NCBI GenBank assembly: GCA_031296915.1
Contig: JAVDPC010000002.1
Location: 62,001-126,000 of the forward strand
Source of the DNA: Cerasicoccus frondis
GTDB lineage: Bacteria; Verrucomicrobiota; Verrucomicrobiia; Opitutales; Cerasicoccaceae
DNA: 64,000 bases
Direction: 5' to 3'
Both the position numbers and the translations under genes were made by a program. The notes under the pieces were generated by a model. The model was given only the letters and a program-made list of their open reading frames with translations. It had not been told where the DNA came from and searched no databases. Below, one piece after another: positions 1-9,011 of this stretch (within the stretch, counting starts at the first letter, position 1; the number at the start of each line of letters is the position of its first letter).

Positions 1-206
1 GCGTAGAAGCCGCAAAAAAAACGGTCTGGCAGGCTCCAGCTCGATTCCAGATGCACCCAACCTCCGCCAAACTTACCCGCAACAAACGCACGCAGACTGG
101 CATTTGAGAGCACCTTGGCGCGATGCGGACGCCCCTGAGGGTCTACGCCAATCAGATCTGTAAAAGTGCCACCGGTGTCCGCAGCGATTTGCCAGGGCTC
201 AGCCAT
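1..206 (-). CDS. Hydantoinase/5-oxoprolinase family protein, N-terminal fragment
   Basis: Only the first 68 codons are in the window; the gene runs off the left edge on the minus strand. It reads from ATG at 206 with MAEPWQIAADTGGTFTDLIG. The DTGGTFTD block is the N-terminal phosphate-binding signature of the HyuA/5-oxoprolinase (OplA) family, ATP-dependent enzymes that open hydantoin or 5-oxoproline rings. The following GKFGGGW and SWSLPDRFF segments resemble single-chain oxoprolinase-type proteins, but hydantoinase A cannot be told from 5-oxoprolinase on this fragment. It lies downstream of the cys operon on the same strand and is separated from it by a terminator, so it is probably transcribed separately. 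Confidence 0.8.
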   Translation of the reverse strand, partial: MAEPWQIAADTGGTFTDLIGVDPQGRPHRAKVLSNASLRAFVAGKFGGGWVHLESSWSLPDRFFCGFY

Positions 207-247
207 TGGCGCTAATAAAAGCCAAGTGCACGAAACAAGTCTATGCA

Positions 248-273
248 AAAGGCGCGGATTGCTCCGCGCCTTT
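248..273 (-). terminator. Rho-independent terminator of the cysCDN operon
   Basis: An 11-bp perfect stem (AAAGGCGCGGA / TCCGCGCCTTT) with a TTGC loop lies 30 bp beyond the cysN stop codon. On the minus strand it is followed by a short T run. It separates the cys operon from the oxoprolinase-like gene. Confidence 0.75.
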
Positions 274-302
274 CGTAGAAAGAACGGTAGTAAAATTCTC
301 CC

Positions 303-1577
303 TTACAGGATCATGCCCGCAGCGACGGTTTCGTTGCTGAACTCGTCGATGAGTACAAAGCTGCCGGTCTGACGGTTGCGCGAGTAGCTGTCGAAGAAGA
401 GCGGCGATGAAGTGCGCAGCGAGATGCGGCCAATGTCATTCAGACCGAACTCGAGGTCGTCCTCGATCTTGTGCAGCGTGTTGATGTTCACCTTGTAGCG
501 AACGTCCTTCACAATGGCTTTCACTTCCTTCGTCGTGTGGCGGAGGATCAGCTTTTCGCGGCCCTTGAGCTTTTTCTTCTCGGAGAACCAGCAGATCATC
601 GCTTCGACATCCTGCTCAACCTTCGGCTGATTGTTCGGCTTGGCAATCATGTCGCCGCGCGAAATGTCGATCTCGTCTTCGAGCGTCATCGTAACCGACA
701 GCGGGTTAAACGCTTCTTCGATTTCGCCTTCGAGCGTGTGGATAGCCTTAACCTTCGTCGTGAAACCACTCGGCAGCACCACGACATCGTCACCCGGCTT
801 AAACACGCCACCAGCAACACGGCCCGCGTAGCCGCGGAAATCATGCCACTCGTTGGACATCGGACGGATGACCCACTGCACTGGGAAGCGTGCATCGATG
901 TGGTTGGCGTCGGGACCAACGTAGACGTTTTCCAAGTGATACATCAGCGTCGGGCCTTGATACCAGTCCATGTTTTTGGACTTGTCCACGACGTTGTCGC
1001 CCTCAAGCGCACTGATCGGAATGAAGGTCACTTCGACGACGTTGTCCAAGCGCGATGCAAACTGCTTGAACTCCTTAATGATCTCTTCGTAGCGCTCCTG
1101 CTTCCAGTCAACGAGATCCATCTTGTTCACGCAGATCACGACGTGCTGAATGCGCAGCAAGCTCGCGATGAAGGCGTGGCGGCAAGTCTGCTCGATGACG
1201 CCCTTGCGCGCATCAATCAGGATGATGGCGAGGTTGGCCGTAGAGGCGCCCGTCACCATGTTGCGCGTGTATTGGATGTGCCCCGGCGTGTCCGCGATGA
1301 TGAACTTACGCTTCGGCGTGGCGAAGTAACGATAAGCCACGTCGATCGTGATGCCCTGCTCGCGCTCGGCACGGAGGCCGTCAGTCAGGAGGGCCAGGTT
1401 CACGTGCTCGTCGCCGCGCGCTTTGGAGCTGGTTTCGACCGCTTCGAGTTGGTCTTCGAAGATATTTTTGGAATCGTATAATAGACGACCGATCAAAGTA
1501 CTTTTACCGTCGTCAACGCTGCCAGCAGTAGTGAACCGCAACAGGTCCATGTCCAGGTATCCGCGTTCTTCACTCAT
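303..1577 (-). CDS. cysN: Sulfate adenylyltransferase subunit 1 (ATP sulfurylase GTPase)
   Basis: This is the GTPase subunit of ATP sulfurylase. It couples GTP hydrolysis to the synthesis of adenosine 5'-phosphosulfate from ATP and sulfate, in the cytoplasm, as a complex with CysD. The 424 residues have the EF-Tu-like layout: P-loop GSVDDGKS (19-26), switch region GITI (75-78), DTPGH (96-100) and NKMD (151-154), then two beta-barrel domains. The length fits stand-alone CysN, and there is no fused APS kinase at the C-terminus, in agreement with the separate cysC upstream. It is the last gene of cysC-cysD-cysN, 53 bp after cysD, and is followed by a terminator. The long open frame on the opposite strand (471-1481) is a codon-bias shadow. 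Confidence 0.96.
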   Translation of the reverse strand: MSEERGYLDMDLLRFTTAGSVDDGKSTLIGRLLYDSKNIFEDQLEAVETSSKARGDEHVNLALLTDGLRAEREQGITIDVAYRYFATPKRKFIIADTPGHIQYTRNMVTGASTANLAIILIDARKGVIEQTCRHAFIASLLRIQHVVICVNKMDLVDWKQERYEEIIKEFKQFASRLDNVVEVTFIPISALEGDNVVDKSKNMDWYQGPTLMYHLENVYVGPDANHIDARFPVQWVIRPMSNEWHDFRGYAGRVAGGVFKPGDDVVVLPSGFTTKVKAIHTLEGEIEEAFNPLSVTMTLEDEIDISRGDMIAKPNNQPKVEQDVEAMICWFSEKKKLKGREKLILRHTTKEVKAIVKDVRYKVNINTLHKIEDDLEFGLNDIGRISLRTSSPLFFDSYSRNRQTGSFVLIDEFSNETVAAGMIL

Positions 1578-1630
1578 GAGATATAATCTTTAAAAATTGA
1601 AAATTGTAAATTCGTGTCGTTCGGAGCGGC

Positions 1631-2554
1631 TTAGAAGTAACCCTGCTTTTTGCGGTCTTCCATCGCGGTTTCGGAGCGCTTGTCGTCGGAACGGGTGCCA
1701 CGCTCGGTCTGGCGGGCGGCGGCTACTTCTTCGATGATGTCATCGATGGTCGCGGCGTTGGAGAGCACGGCGCCCGTGCAGGTCGCGTCACCAATCGTGC
1801 GGAAGCGAACAACTTCCTTACGCGCGGTGGCTTCTTCTTCCGGCAACATCGTGATGAAGTCCGTTTGCGAGAGGATCACGCCGTCGCGGGTAAACACGTC
1901 ACGCTCGGAAGCAAAGTAAAGGCTCGGCAGCGGAATGTTCTCGGCCTTGATGTATTGCCACACATCCATCTCCGTCCAGTTGGAGAGCGGGAACACGCGG
2001 AAGTGCTCGCCGTGGTGCTTGCGGCCGTTGAAGATGTTCCAGAGCTCGGGGCGCTGGTTCTTTGGGTCCCACTGGCCAAACTCGTCACGATGCGAGAAGA
2101 AGCGCTCCTTGGCGCGCGCCTTTTCTTCGTCGCGGCGACCACCACCCAGGCAGGCGTCGTAGCCGTGCTTTTCAATGGTGTCGAGCAGGGTCACGGTCTG
2201 CAGCGCATTGCGGCTGGCCTTAGGGCCCTTTTCTTCCTGCACGCGGCCCTGGTCGATCGAGTCCTGCACGAGGCCGACGACGAGGTTCGCCTTGATCTGC
2301 TCCACGAAGTCATCGCGGTAGGTGATCGTTTCCGGGAAGTTGTGGCCAGTGTCCACGTGCACCAGCGGGAAGGGAAGCTTGGCCGGGTAAAAAGCCTTGC
2401 GCGCCAACCACGCCATGACGATCGAGTCCTTGCCGCCCGAGAATAGCAGTGCGGGCTTTTCAAACTGCGCTGCGGTTTCGCGCAGAATGTAGATCGCCTC
2501 GGACTCCAGTTGTTTGAGGTGGTTAACCTGGTAGCTCTTGCTCTTTTGTTCCAT
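1631..2554 (-). CDS. cysD: Sulfate adenylyltransferase subunit 2
   Basis: This is the catalytic ATP-pyrophosphatase subunit of ATP sulfurylase and forms APS with CysN. The 307 residues show the PAPS-reductase/N-type ATP pyrophosphatase P-loop SGGKDS (39-44), the HVDTGHNFPETI block, CLGGGRRDEEKARAKER, and the LSNWTEMDVWQYI segment typical of CysD. The C-terminal end GTRSDDKRSETAMEDRKKQG is also characteristic. It starts with ATG, 27 bp after cysC and 53 bp before cysN, so the three genes form one operon. The product is either used for sulfate assimilation or passed to CysC for PAPS formation; no PAPS/APS reductase is in the window. Confidence 0.97.
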   Translation of the reverse strand: MEQKSKSYQVNHLKQLESEAIYILRETAAQFEKPALLFSGGKDSIVMAWLARKAFYPAKLPFPLVHVDTGHNFPETITYRDDFVEQIKANLVVGLVQDSIDQGRVQEEKGPKASRNALQTVTLLDTIEKHGYDACLGGGRRDEEKARAKERFFSHRDEFGQWDPKNQRPELWNIFNGRKHHGEHFRVFPLSNWTEMDVWQYIKAENIPLPSLYFASERDVFTRDGVILSQTDFITMLPEEEATARKEVVRFRTIGDATCTGAVLSNAATIDDIIEEVAAARQTERGTRSDDKRSETAMEDRKKQGYF

Positions 2555-2581
2555 GAGAAGTTTTGAGTATAGGGAAATTGA

Positions 2582-3187
2582 TTAAGCCTGCACGCGCTCG
2601 AGCACGTAGTTAAGCAGGCGTTGCACGCTTTGTTCGATGGTTTCGTTTTCGGTGTCGATGATGAGCGCTGGCGCGGCGGGCTCTTCAAAGCCGCTGTCCT
2701 TGCCAGTGAACTGCTTCACTTGGCCGGCTTGCACCTTCTTATAAAGTCCTTTTGGGTCGCGCTCCTGGCATTGCTCGTAGCTGGCCTTCACGTAAACGTC
2801 GGAGAAATCTTCCGCGCCAACGATTTCCTTGGCCATCTGGCGGAGTTCTTCCTTCGGGCAAATGAACGACGTGATCGTGATGACGCCCGCGTCCTTGAAG
2901 AGCTTGGCCACCTCACCAATCCGGCGGATGTTTTCCAGGCGATCTTCGTCGGAAAAGCCGAGGTCTTTGTTCAGGCCGCTGCGGATGTTGTCCCCATCGA
3001 GCACCTGTGCAAACAGGCCGCGGTTAAACAACTCCCGCTCCAGCGCGAGCGCCAACGTGCTCTTGCCTGAACCGCTCAAACCGAACAACCAGAACACGTG
3101 CGAACGCTGCTTGAGCGCCGCCTCGCGGTCAGCCCGTGGGAGCATACGGTCGAAGACGTGGTAAATGTTTTCCGGGGTTTCTGCCAT
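2582..3187 (-). CDS. cysC: Adenylyl-sulfate (APS) kinase
   Basis: It phosphorylates the 3'-OH of APS to give PAPS. The 201-residue protein has the P-loop GLSGSGKS (36-43), the LDGDNIRSGLNKDLGFS block that binds APS, and the ENIRRIGEVAKLF and TITSFICP segments. In most family members the last motif reads SFISP, so a Ser-to-Cys change is present here. It is the first gene of the cysC-cysD-cysN operon. The intergenic region upstream (3188-3350) is shared with the divergent exported protease-like gene. Stand-alone cysC together with cysDN could feed either assimilation or sulfotransferases; the window does not decide. Confidence 0.95.
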   Translation of the reverse strand: MAETPENIYHVFDRMLPRADREAALKQRSHVFWLFGLSGSGKSTLALALERELFNRGLFAQVLDGDNIRSGLNKDLGFSDEDRLENIRRIGEVAKLFKDAGVITITSFICPKEELRQMAKEIVGAEDFSDVYVKASYEQCQERDPKGLYKKVQAGQVKQFTGKDSGFEEPAAPALIIDTENETIEQSVQRLLNYVLERVQA

Positions 3188-3350
3188 TGGTGAAAAATTA
3201 AGTTGGCTATCGATAGTTTCTTTTAAGGCAAGCGCAAGCTTATTTTTACTATCTTGCCTAACAAACCTAAGATTGAAACATTTTGCCTTTTAACAGGTTC
3301 TCATACCGAGGCTTGCCAAACCCAGCCTGCTTCGTGATATCTTATTTGCT

Positions 3351-5378
3351 GTGTATCGTTTCATTGCACTCCTGTTCGCCTGTATCGCCCTGACGGCGAT
3401 GCCTTTGCGCGCTCAGACCACGCCCCCCCAGGAGAACCTGCCCACCCCGCAGGCGCGCACTTTGTTTGACCAACCCCGCGATGGCCTGCCCATCCTCCTG
3501 CGCACCCGGGAAACCTACGACAAGTGCGCCACCTACCGCGCACAAGGCGCCGTCCGCGTCGTCGTCTATGAGGAAACCAAAAAAGCCCAAAGCTTCCTCT
3601 TTCAAGAAGGCGGCTCGACCCGCGCCAAGCGTTTCAAACTGTTCTCCACCGCCTTTACCCGCGACCCTTTTGCGCTTCGGCAGGAAGTCATCAGCATGGG
3701 CGCTGGCCGTAGCTTTACTTCGATCGATTTCTGGACTTCGCAGCGCCATGCGGTGGACCACTACTCGTCCTCCCCCCTCCCCATGACCTCCCAGGGGCTC
3801 GCCCGCGCCATTCAGGAGAATGATTACCTTTTGCTCAATTACGACCCCGCGCCCGAGTGGTTGCTGGCCTCCAACCCAGATCTCACGCCCGCGCTTGGTG
3901 ACAAGGACGACTGGCTCATGCAGTCCGCCAAATACCCGCGCGACGTCTGGTGGATCGGTGAAGAAACCCTCGCTGGCGTGACCACGGACATCCTCACCTG
4001 GCGCACCACCATGGGCGACGCAGTCGCCGTCTGGCTAACCCGCGAACCGCTGGCCATCGTCAAGGTCATGGCGGAGCGCTCGGATGAGCGCGACTACACC
4101 AACGTCACCATGCTCATGCAGCCGGAGTTCGGCGTGGCCGTCCGTGACAACGAACTCGCCCTGAACCGCCCACGCCCCGATTTTTTCAGCATCGACCCCA
4201 ACAACATCGTCTTCGGCCCGCTCGAAATGCCGCCCGTGCCCGCCAAGAGCACCCCCATGGCCCCCACCAACGGCGACGACATCACCGCCACCCCACGCTC
4301 AACCGACACCCCCACCCCACCGGAGATTTCCGCAGAGGAGGAGCAGCTCACAGTTGGCCTGGCCGACGCCAACGACGTCATGGGCGCACTTCCCGGCGAG
4401 GAAATCCAGGATGAAATCGAGGCCGAGCAAGCGCCGGAAAACAACATTCTCACTCCCGAAGAACTCACGGCCATTGTAGTCATTGAAGGCGATAAGGGCG
4501 TCGGAGCCGGATTTTTCTGCAAGATCCGCGGCCGCGATTTCATTGTCACCAACCAACAAGTGCTAACGGGCCACAGCCAGCTGCGCATTCGCACGATCGA
4601 CGGCACGCCCGTCAAGGCCAAGGAAATCTACGGAGCCATCGGCCACGATCTCGCCATGATCGCCGTAGACGACTCCCTCTCCTCGCTAACCGCAGATGAA
4701 CTCGTTGACGACGATACGAGCGTTGGCCAGCAAGTCGTCATCCCCGGCATCAAGCTCGGCGGCGGCGTGGTCACCCAAGTCCCGGGCGAAGTCACCAACA
4801 TCGGCCCGAACCGCATCGACCTCCAGGCTAATTTCGTCGATGGCAACAACGGCAGCCCGATCATCAACCTCAAAACCCGCGAAGTCATTGCAGTCGCGGC
4901 CAAGATCGGCGACGGCAAGAACGCCAAATGGGAGGGCTACCGCATCGATTCCGTCACACAGTGGGAGCAAATCAATTGGTATAAGTGGCAGCGTCAGCAC
5001 GACCTGGTCGCCAAGCTCAGCTCAGACTCGCTGGCGCTCTACCAATACCTCAGCAACGACAACGCCTTTTACAACAACTACGAGCTCAGGGAATATTACG
5101 ACGACTACCTCGAAGCCATGAGCGATAAAAAGCAAAACCTGGACTACTATGAGCGCCAGACCCGCCTCTTCGTCCAGCACCTCATCAACTTCGCCAAGCG
5201 CGATCTTGAGGACGCCAACAAAACCCAGTTCTACGATTACTTTAAAAACACAGCGGGCCCGAAGCAAAACGTCACGGAGAACATCAAATACCGCGAGCTG
5301 CTCATCGACCGCCTCGCCGACATTCGGGACAACAACTGGCGCACCCTCTACAACCGCGTCCGCTCCCGCACCAACTGA
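3351..5378 (+). CDS. Exported protein with trypsin-fold domain lacking the catalytic His
   Basis: The 675-residue protein starts at GTG (3351) with a typical signal peptide (hydrophobic FIALLFACIALTAMPLRA, cleavage near AQ). Residues about 25-300 have no recognised family. Residues 300-370 are a Pro/Thr/Glu-rich linker. Residues about 372-545 form a DegP-like serine protease domain: GVGAGFFCKI, VTNQQVL, GHDLAMIAVD, and GNNGSPIIN. The Asp (D433) and the Ser (S502) are in place, but the position that holds the catalytic His (TNHHV or TNAHV in active relatives) is Gln403. The C-terminal 130 residues are charged and predicted helical. It is probably a periplasmic non-catalytic binding or scaffold protein. 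It is monocistronic and divergent from cysC. Confidence 0.7.
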   Translation: MYRFIALLFACIALTAMPLRAQTTPPQENLPTPQARTLFDQPRDGLPILLRTRETYDKCATYRAQGAVRVVVYEETKKAQSFLFQEGGSTRAKRFKLFSTAFTRDPFALRQEVISMGAGRSFTSIDFWTSQRHAVDHYSSSPLPMTSQGLARAIQENDYLLLNYDPAPEWLLASNPDLTPALGDKDDWLMQSAKYPRDVWWIGEETLAGVTTDILTWRTTMGDAVAVWLTREPLAIVKVMAERSDERDYTNVTMLMQPEFGVAVRDNELALNRPRPDFFSIDPNNIVFGPLEMPPVPAKSTPMAPTNGDDITATPRSTDTPTPPEISAEEEQLTVGLADANDVMGALPGEEIQDEIEAEQAPENNILTPEELTAIVVIEGDKGVGAGFFCKIRGRDFIVTNQQVLTGHSQLRIRTIDGTPVKAKEIYGAIGHDLAMIAVDDSLSSLTADELVDDDTSVGQQVVIPGIKLGGGVVTQVPGEVTNIGPNRIDLQANFVDGNNGSPIINLKTREVIAVAAKIGDGKNAKWEGYRIDSVTQWEQINWYKWQRQHDLVAKLSSDSLALYQYLSNDNAFYNNYELREYYDDYLEAMSDKKQNLDYYERQTRLFVQHLINFAKRDLEDANKTQFYDYFKNTAGPKQNVTENIKYRELLIDRLADIRDNNWRTLYNRVRSRTN

Positions 5379-5475
5379 TTTAAGCCCTCCAAAGGACGGT
5401 ATACGGCTGAAACAATCCAAAAATGGGCTTTAACCCTCCCCAGAATCCGCTAGCGTCGTTGGTTTTTCGCGCTCC

Positions 5476-6702
5476 ATGCCTTTGAACTTCTTCTCAAAAG
5501 CCAAAAATTCCGTCGTCAAGCGCTGCCAAGACGACGATGTTACGCGGCTTCGCAAACGTTACAATCCATACTACCACACGTTTGAAAGCCAGCGAGGCTC
5601 CCGCGTCATCAAGGACGGCAAAGAGTATGTCATGCTCTGTAGTAATGACTACCTGGGGCTCAGCAACCACCCCAAGGTGCTCGAAGCAGCCAAGAAAGGC
5701 CTCGACGAATGGGGCAGCAGCACCACCGGCGCCCGTCTGGCCAATGGCTCCCGCGGCTACCACATTGCGCTGGAGGAAAAGTTCGCCAATTTCATCGGCA
5801 AGGAAGCCTGCCACATCTCCGTCGCCGGTTATATTTCCTGCATGTCGTCCGTTCAGGCCTTTGCCCAAAAGGGCGACATCGTGCTGGTCGATAAGAACGT
5901 CCACAGCTCGCTTTGGGCTGGCATCGGCCTCACTCAGGCCAGTGTGGAGCGTTTTTCGCACAACAACCCCGCCGATCTGAAGGACGTTATCTCCTTTGAA
6001 AAACCCGAGACGCCGAAGATCGTCGTTTTCGAGGGTGTTTACTCGATGGAGGGCCATGTCGGCCGCGTGCCAGAGCTGATCCAGGCCTGCGAAGGCCACG
6101 ATTGCTTCTACGTAATGGACGACGCGCACGGCTTCGGCGTCATGGGGCCACAGGGTCGCGGCACTGCCGCTCATTTTGGCCTAACCGACGAAATCGACGT
6201 CATCACGGGCAGTTTTTCCAAGTCCCTCAGCAGCACTGGCGGCTTTGTGGCGGGCTCACGCGACGTCATCGAATACCTGCGCACGCACAGCAAGCAGACG
6301 ATTTTTTCCGCCGCCATCAGCCCCCCCCAGGCCTACGCCGCATCGGCCTCGATCGATATTCTCCAAACTGAGCCTCAGCATCATCAGCGCTTGTGGGACA
6401 ACACCCGCCGCTACAAGGAAATGCTCCGCAGCCTGGGCCTCGACATTTGGGACAGCGAAACGCCAGCCGTGCCGATCATCATGGGCAAAAAGGAAAAAGC
6501 TTACCGCTTCTGGCAAGCGCTGCTTGAGAAGGGCGTCTTCACGGTCATGTCCATTGCGCCCGCCGTGCCGCCCGGCAAGGACCTGATCCGCACATCGATG
6601 TCTGCCCGCCACACCGACGAAGACCTCGAAAAAGTCTACGAGGCCATGGAATACGCCATCAAGAAGGTCAAAGGCTCCACGGCCTTCGGCATCACCTTTT
6701 AG
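5476..6702 (+). CDS. Alpha-oxoamine synthase, serine palmitoyltransferase-like
   Basis: A PLP-dependent fold type I enzyme that condenses an amino acid with an acyl thioester. The 408 residues contain CSNDYLGLSNHPKV, the cofactor-stacking region, DDAHGFGVMG with the PLP-ring Asp/His, and the Schiff-base lysine in GSFSKSLSSTGGF (K249). The SFSKS form followed by GGFVAG and TIFSAAISPP resembles bacterial serine palmitoyltransferases more than BioF (which usually reads TLGKA) or Kbl. No bio genes are nearby, which supports a role in sphingoid base formation, but 8-amino-7-oxononanoate synthase or glycine C-acetyltransferase activity cannot be excluded. It starts at ATG 5476, 97 bp after the preceding gene. 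Confidence 0.75.
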   Translation: MPLNFFSKAKNSVVKRCQDDDVTRLRKRYNPYYHTFESQRGSRVIKDGKEYVMLCSNDYLGLSNHPKVLEAAKKGLDEWGSSTTGARLANGSRGYHIALEEKFANFIGKEACHISVAGYISCMSSVQAFAQKGDIVLVDKNVHSSLWAGIGLTQASVERFSHNNPADLKDVISFEKPETPKIVVFEGVYSMEGHVGRVPELIQACEGHDCFYVMDDAHGFGVMGPQGRGTAAHFGLTDEIDVITGSFSKSLSSTGGFVAGSRDVIEYLRTHSKQTIFSAAISPPQAYAASASIDILQTEPQHHQRLWDNTRRYKEMLRSLGLDIWDSETPAVPIIMGKKEKAYRFWQALLEKGVFTVMSIAPAVPPGKDLIRTSMSARHTDEDLEKVYEAMEYAIKKVKGSTAFGITF

Positions 6703-6849
6703 CCAGCTAGCATCCCGGCTAGGTGAGCTTGGAAACGGCAGATTAGGTACGCACCGCCCTACCTTCCTGGGGAACAGCAAGATACGAAATAGTGAACAAT
6801 TAATTACTGAATTAATTTGCAATTCGCCCTCTAAAAACCAGACTAACCA

Positions 6850-6863
6850 GTGAACATATTCAC
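6850..6863. promoter_or_regulatory. Palindrome before the Y-family polymerase gene, possible SOS operator
   Basis: GTGAA-CATA-TTCAC is a perfect 5-4-5 inverted repeat that ends 5 bp before the polymerase start codon. A second GTGAACA occurs at about 6792. The position suits a repressor such as LexA, but the sequence does not match a LexA motif I can state with certainty. Confidence 0.3.
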
Positions 6864-6868
6864 CGGTC

Positions 6869-8116
6869 ATGTCTTTGCGTTTCATCTTTGTCGACCTCGA
6901 CTCTTATTTCGCCTCGTGCGAGCAGCAGCGCGATCCTGCGTTGCGGGGGCGGCCAGTAGGCGTGGTGCCAATGATGACCGACTCCACCTGCTGCATTGCC
7001 GCGAGCTATGAAGCAAAGGCCTTCGGCGTCAAGACCGGCACCAATGTTCGCGAAGCGCGCTGGCTGTGTCCGCAAATCAAGTTCATCGAAGCCGGGCATG
7101 CAAACTACGTGGGTATTCACAACCGTATCATTGATAATGTAAGAGAGTTTTGTCTGCCGAATATTGAAATTCACTCCATCGATGAGTTTTGCGGAGTGCT
7201 CCCGCAAAACTGGCAAAACGAGTCTGAAGCTCGCGCCCTGGCGGATCGTATTCGTGCAATGATTACTAAGGTCGCTGGCGAATACGTCTCCTGTTCGATC
7301 GGCATTGGTTCCAATGTCTTTTTGGCCAAGATGGGCAGCGGCATGAATAAACCTCGCGGGCTGACAATCCTCCAGCAACACGATCTCCCCGGCCCCCTAT
7401 CCAAGCTCAAGCTGTCGGATATCTACGGCGTGGGCAAACGCATGCACGCGCGCCTGCTCCGCCATGGAGTACGCTCGGTCGACGATCTTTACGCCTGCGA
7501 CCGGCGCAAACTCCACCGGATATGGGGGGGCATCGAGGGGGATCGTCTGTATGCAGAATTGCGCGGCGACATCATCGAGCACGCCGAAACCGTGCGCCGT
7601 CAAGTGAGCCATTCCCACGTCTTGCCGCCCAAGCTGCGCAACCGCGAGGACGCCTTTGCGGTCATCCACCGCCTCACACAAAAGGCCGCCATGCGCCTGC
7701 GCAAGCTCGACCACTACGCGGGCAGTTTATCCATCGGCGTGCGCCTGGGGTTTGAGAACCGCTGGGGGCGCGAAACACGCTTTTTCCCGACGCAGGAGAG
7801 TCGTATTTTCCTGCGCGAGTTACGGAAGCTGTGGGCGGAAATCCCACCCGACGCCCCCTCCCCCTGCAAAGTCAGCGTGGTGCTCGGCGAGCTCATTGCC
7901 GCGCACAACTACACCAACCCGCTATTCACCGAAATGAACAATCCGCGCAACGTGAAGCTCGACCAGGCTATGGACGCGCTTAACAAGCGCTTCGGCGCCA
8001 AGACACTTTACTACGCTGGTGGGCACGCTGCGCGCGACGCAACCCCCATGCGCATCGCCTTCACGCATATCCCCGATCTTGAAACCGAAAACGACCAGCC
8101 TCCGGTTGGATCGTGA
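6869..8116 (+). CDS. Y-family (DinB/UmuC-like) translesion DNA polymerase
   Basis: It is an error-prone polymerase for replication past lesions. Catalytic motifs are the N-terminal FVDLDSYFASCEQ (metal-binding Asp) and IHSIDEF (Asp-Glu pair), followed by SCSIGIGSNVFLAKMGS and the helix-hairpin-helix region LSDIYGVGKRM. The 415 residues are longer than E. coli Pol IV and closer to UmuC or Pol V-like proteins in length. The C-terminal little-finger region holds the SHVLPP segment. No umuD, imuA or dnaE2 is next to it. A palindrome just before the start may be an SOS-type operator. The next gene is convergent. Confidence 0.88.
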   Translation: MSLRFIFVDLDSYFASCEQQRDPALRGRPVGVVPMMTDSTCCIAASYEAKAFGVKTGTNVREARWLCPQIKFIEAGHANYVGIHNRIIDNVREFCLPNIEIHSIDEFCGVLPQNWQNESEARALADRIRAMITKVAGEYVSCSIGIGSNVFLAKMGSGMNKPRGLTILQQHDLPGPLSKLKLSDIYGVGKRMHARLLRHGVRSVDDLYACDRRKLHRIWGGIEGDRLYAELRGDIIEHAETVRRQVSHSHVLPPKLRNREDAFAVIHRLTQKAAMRLRKLDHYAGSLSIGVRLGFENRWGRETRFFPTQESRIFLRELRKLWAEIPPDAPSPCKVSVVLGELIAAHNYTNPLFTEMNNPRNVKLDQAMDALNKRFGAKTLYYAGGHAARDATPMRIAFTHIPDLETENDQPPVGS

Positions 8117-8143
8117 GCCTCCGCACTTTTCAAAAACATCGGC

Positions 8144-8881
8144 CTAAAAGCAACCACCACACATCACCCGCTGCGAACGCCAATAGGAAGTGAACTCATA
8201 GTTCACCACTTCGCCGTAGCGGGTTTCCACCCACAGGGCGCCGGTTTTTTGATCGAGCTCCAATCCCGAATAATCTTCGCCGGCAATGATGCTGAGTTGG
8301 TCAAAGGCCATGCTCAGGTAATCACGCGCATTTGAGTTCGGACTCGCAAATGGGTCGTAGCCGCCATTGGCAGAGCGCAGATCGGGGTTCTGATAATCCG
8401 CCACCAAATCCTGAAAGGTCACCTTTTGCACGTTATCCAATGTCATTTTCTCATAAGCGGCGGCAATCAAGTGATCGAGGTTTCGCTCAATGCGGCGGCG
8501 TCCCTTGTCGGTAAGCTGGCCGTTTTCGTCGATGTCTCCCATGAGCTGTCCCAGGCGAAACTGCTGGCTGGCTTCCACCGAGGCGCAGCCATGCATATGA
8601 ATCTGGTAAACCTCCCCCGCGCGCTCCAGCTCAACGTAAGTCTCCTTGTCCCGCGCGATCACCCGGCGCACGCGATAATCATCCAACAGGCTGTTTTTCC
8701 GCACGCGATAACGCTGCCCGGCATCAACCTGCTCCACAATCGCCTCGGCCTCGTCGTCAATTCGCATCAATCCAACGAGCCGAAAACCGTTCAGCGACTG
8801 CGCATTATCCGATCCGATATCCGCTGCCTTGAGCAGGGGAAAAACTCCCAACAGGAGAAGCGATAACCGGGCCGCATTCAT
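8144..8881 (-). CDS. Small secreted protein, paralogue of the 9789-10397 gene
   Basis: A 245-residue protein with an N-terminal signal peptide (MNAARLSLLLLGVFPLLKA) and no recognised domain. I place the start at ATG 8881 rather than the TTG one codon earlier. The middle is charged; the end has IIAGEDYSGLELDQ and WVETRYGEVVNYEFTSYW, and the last residues are MCGGCF. The GEDYSG and R/F-GEVV blocks, and the order of other segments (RRV/VIRLQDEWFVEV-like central part, LTDKGRR versus LTSLGRN), are shared with the gene at 9789-10397, so the two appear to be diverged paralogues. It is convergent with the polymerase gene. Function unknown. Confidence 0.65.
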   Translation of the reverse strand: MNAARLSLLLLGVFPLLKAADIGSDNAQSLNGFRLVGLMRIDDEAEAIVEQVDAGQRYRVRKNSLLDDYRVRRVIARDKETYVELERAGEVYQIHMHGCASVEASQQFRLGQLMGDIDENGQLTDKGRRRIERNLDHLIAAAYEKMTLDNVQKVTFQDLVADYQNPDLRSANGGYDPFASPNSNARDYLSMAFDQLSIIAGEDYSGLELDQKTGALWVETRYGEVVNYEFTSYWRSQRVMCGGCF

Positions 8882-9011
8882 CAAATTTTAATATCACCTG
8901 AGACGAGATTTTTGCCGAATTTCAGGCAAAAAAAGAATCGGCGCGCATCAGCAATAGCCCGGCACTCCAGGCTTTTCCCGATGTCACAAAGCAGCTAGCA
9001 TTTGCTCTATC

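Noticed and set aside
471..1481. 336-codon plus-strand open frame opposite cysN
   Set aside because: It is antisense to a clearly functional cysN, is in a GC-rich codon-biased gene and has no recognisable motif; a shadow frame.
3207..3216. CTATCGATAG palindrome in the cysC promoter region
   Set aside because: A 10-bp palindrome is not enough on its own; no second copy near sulfur genes in this window to support an operator.
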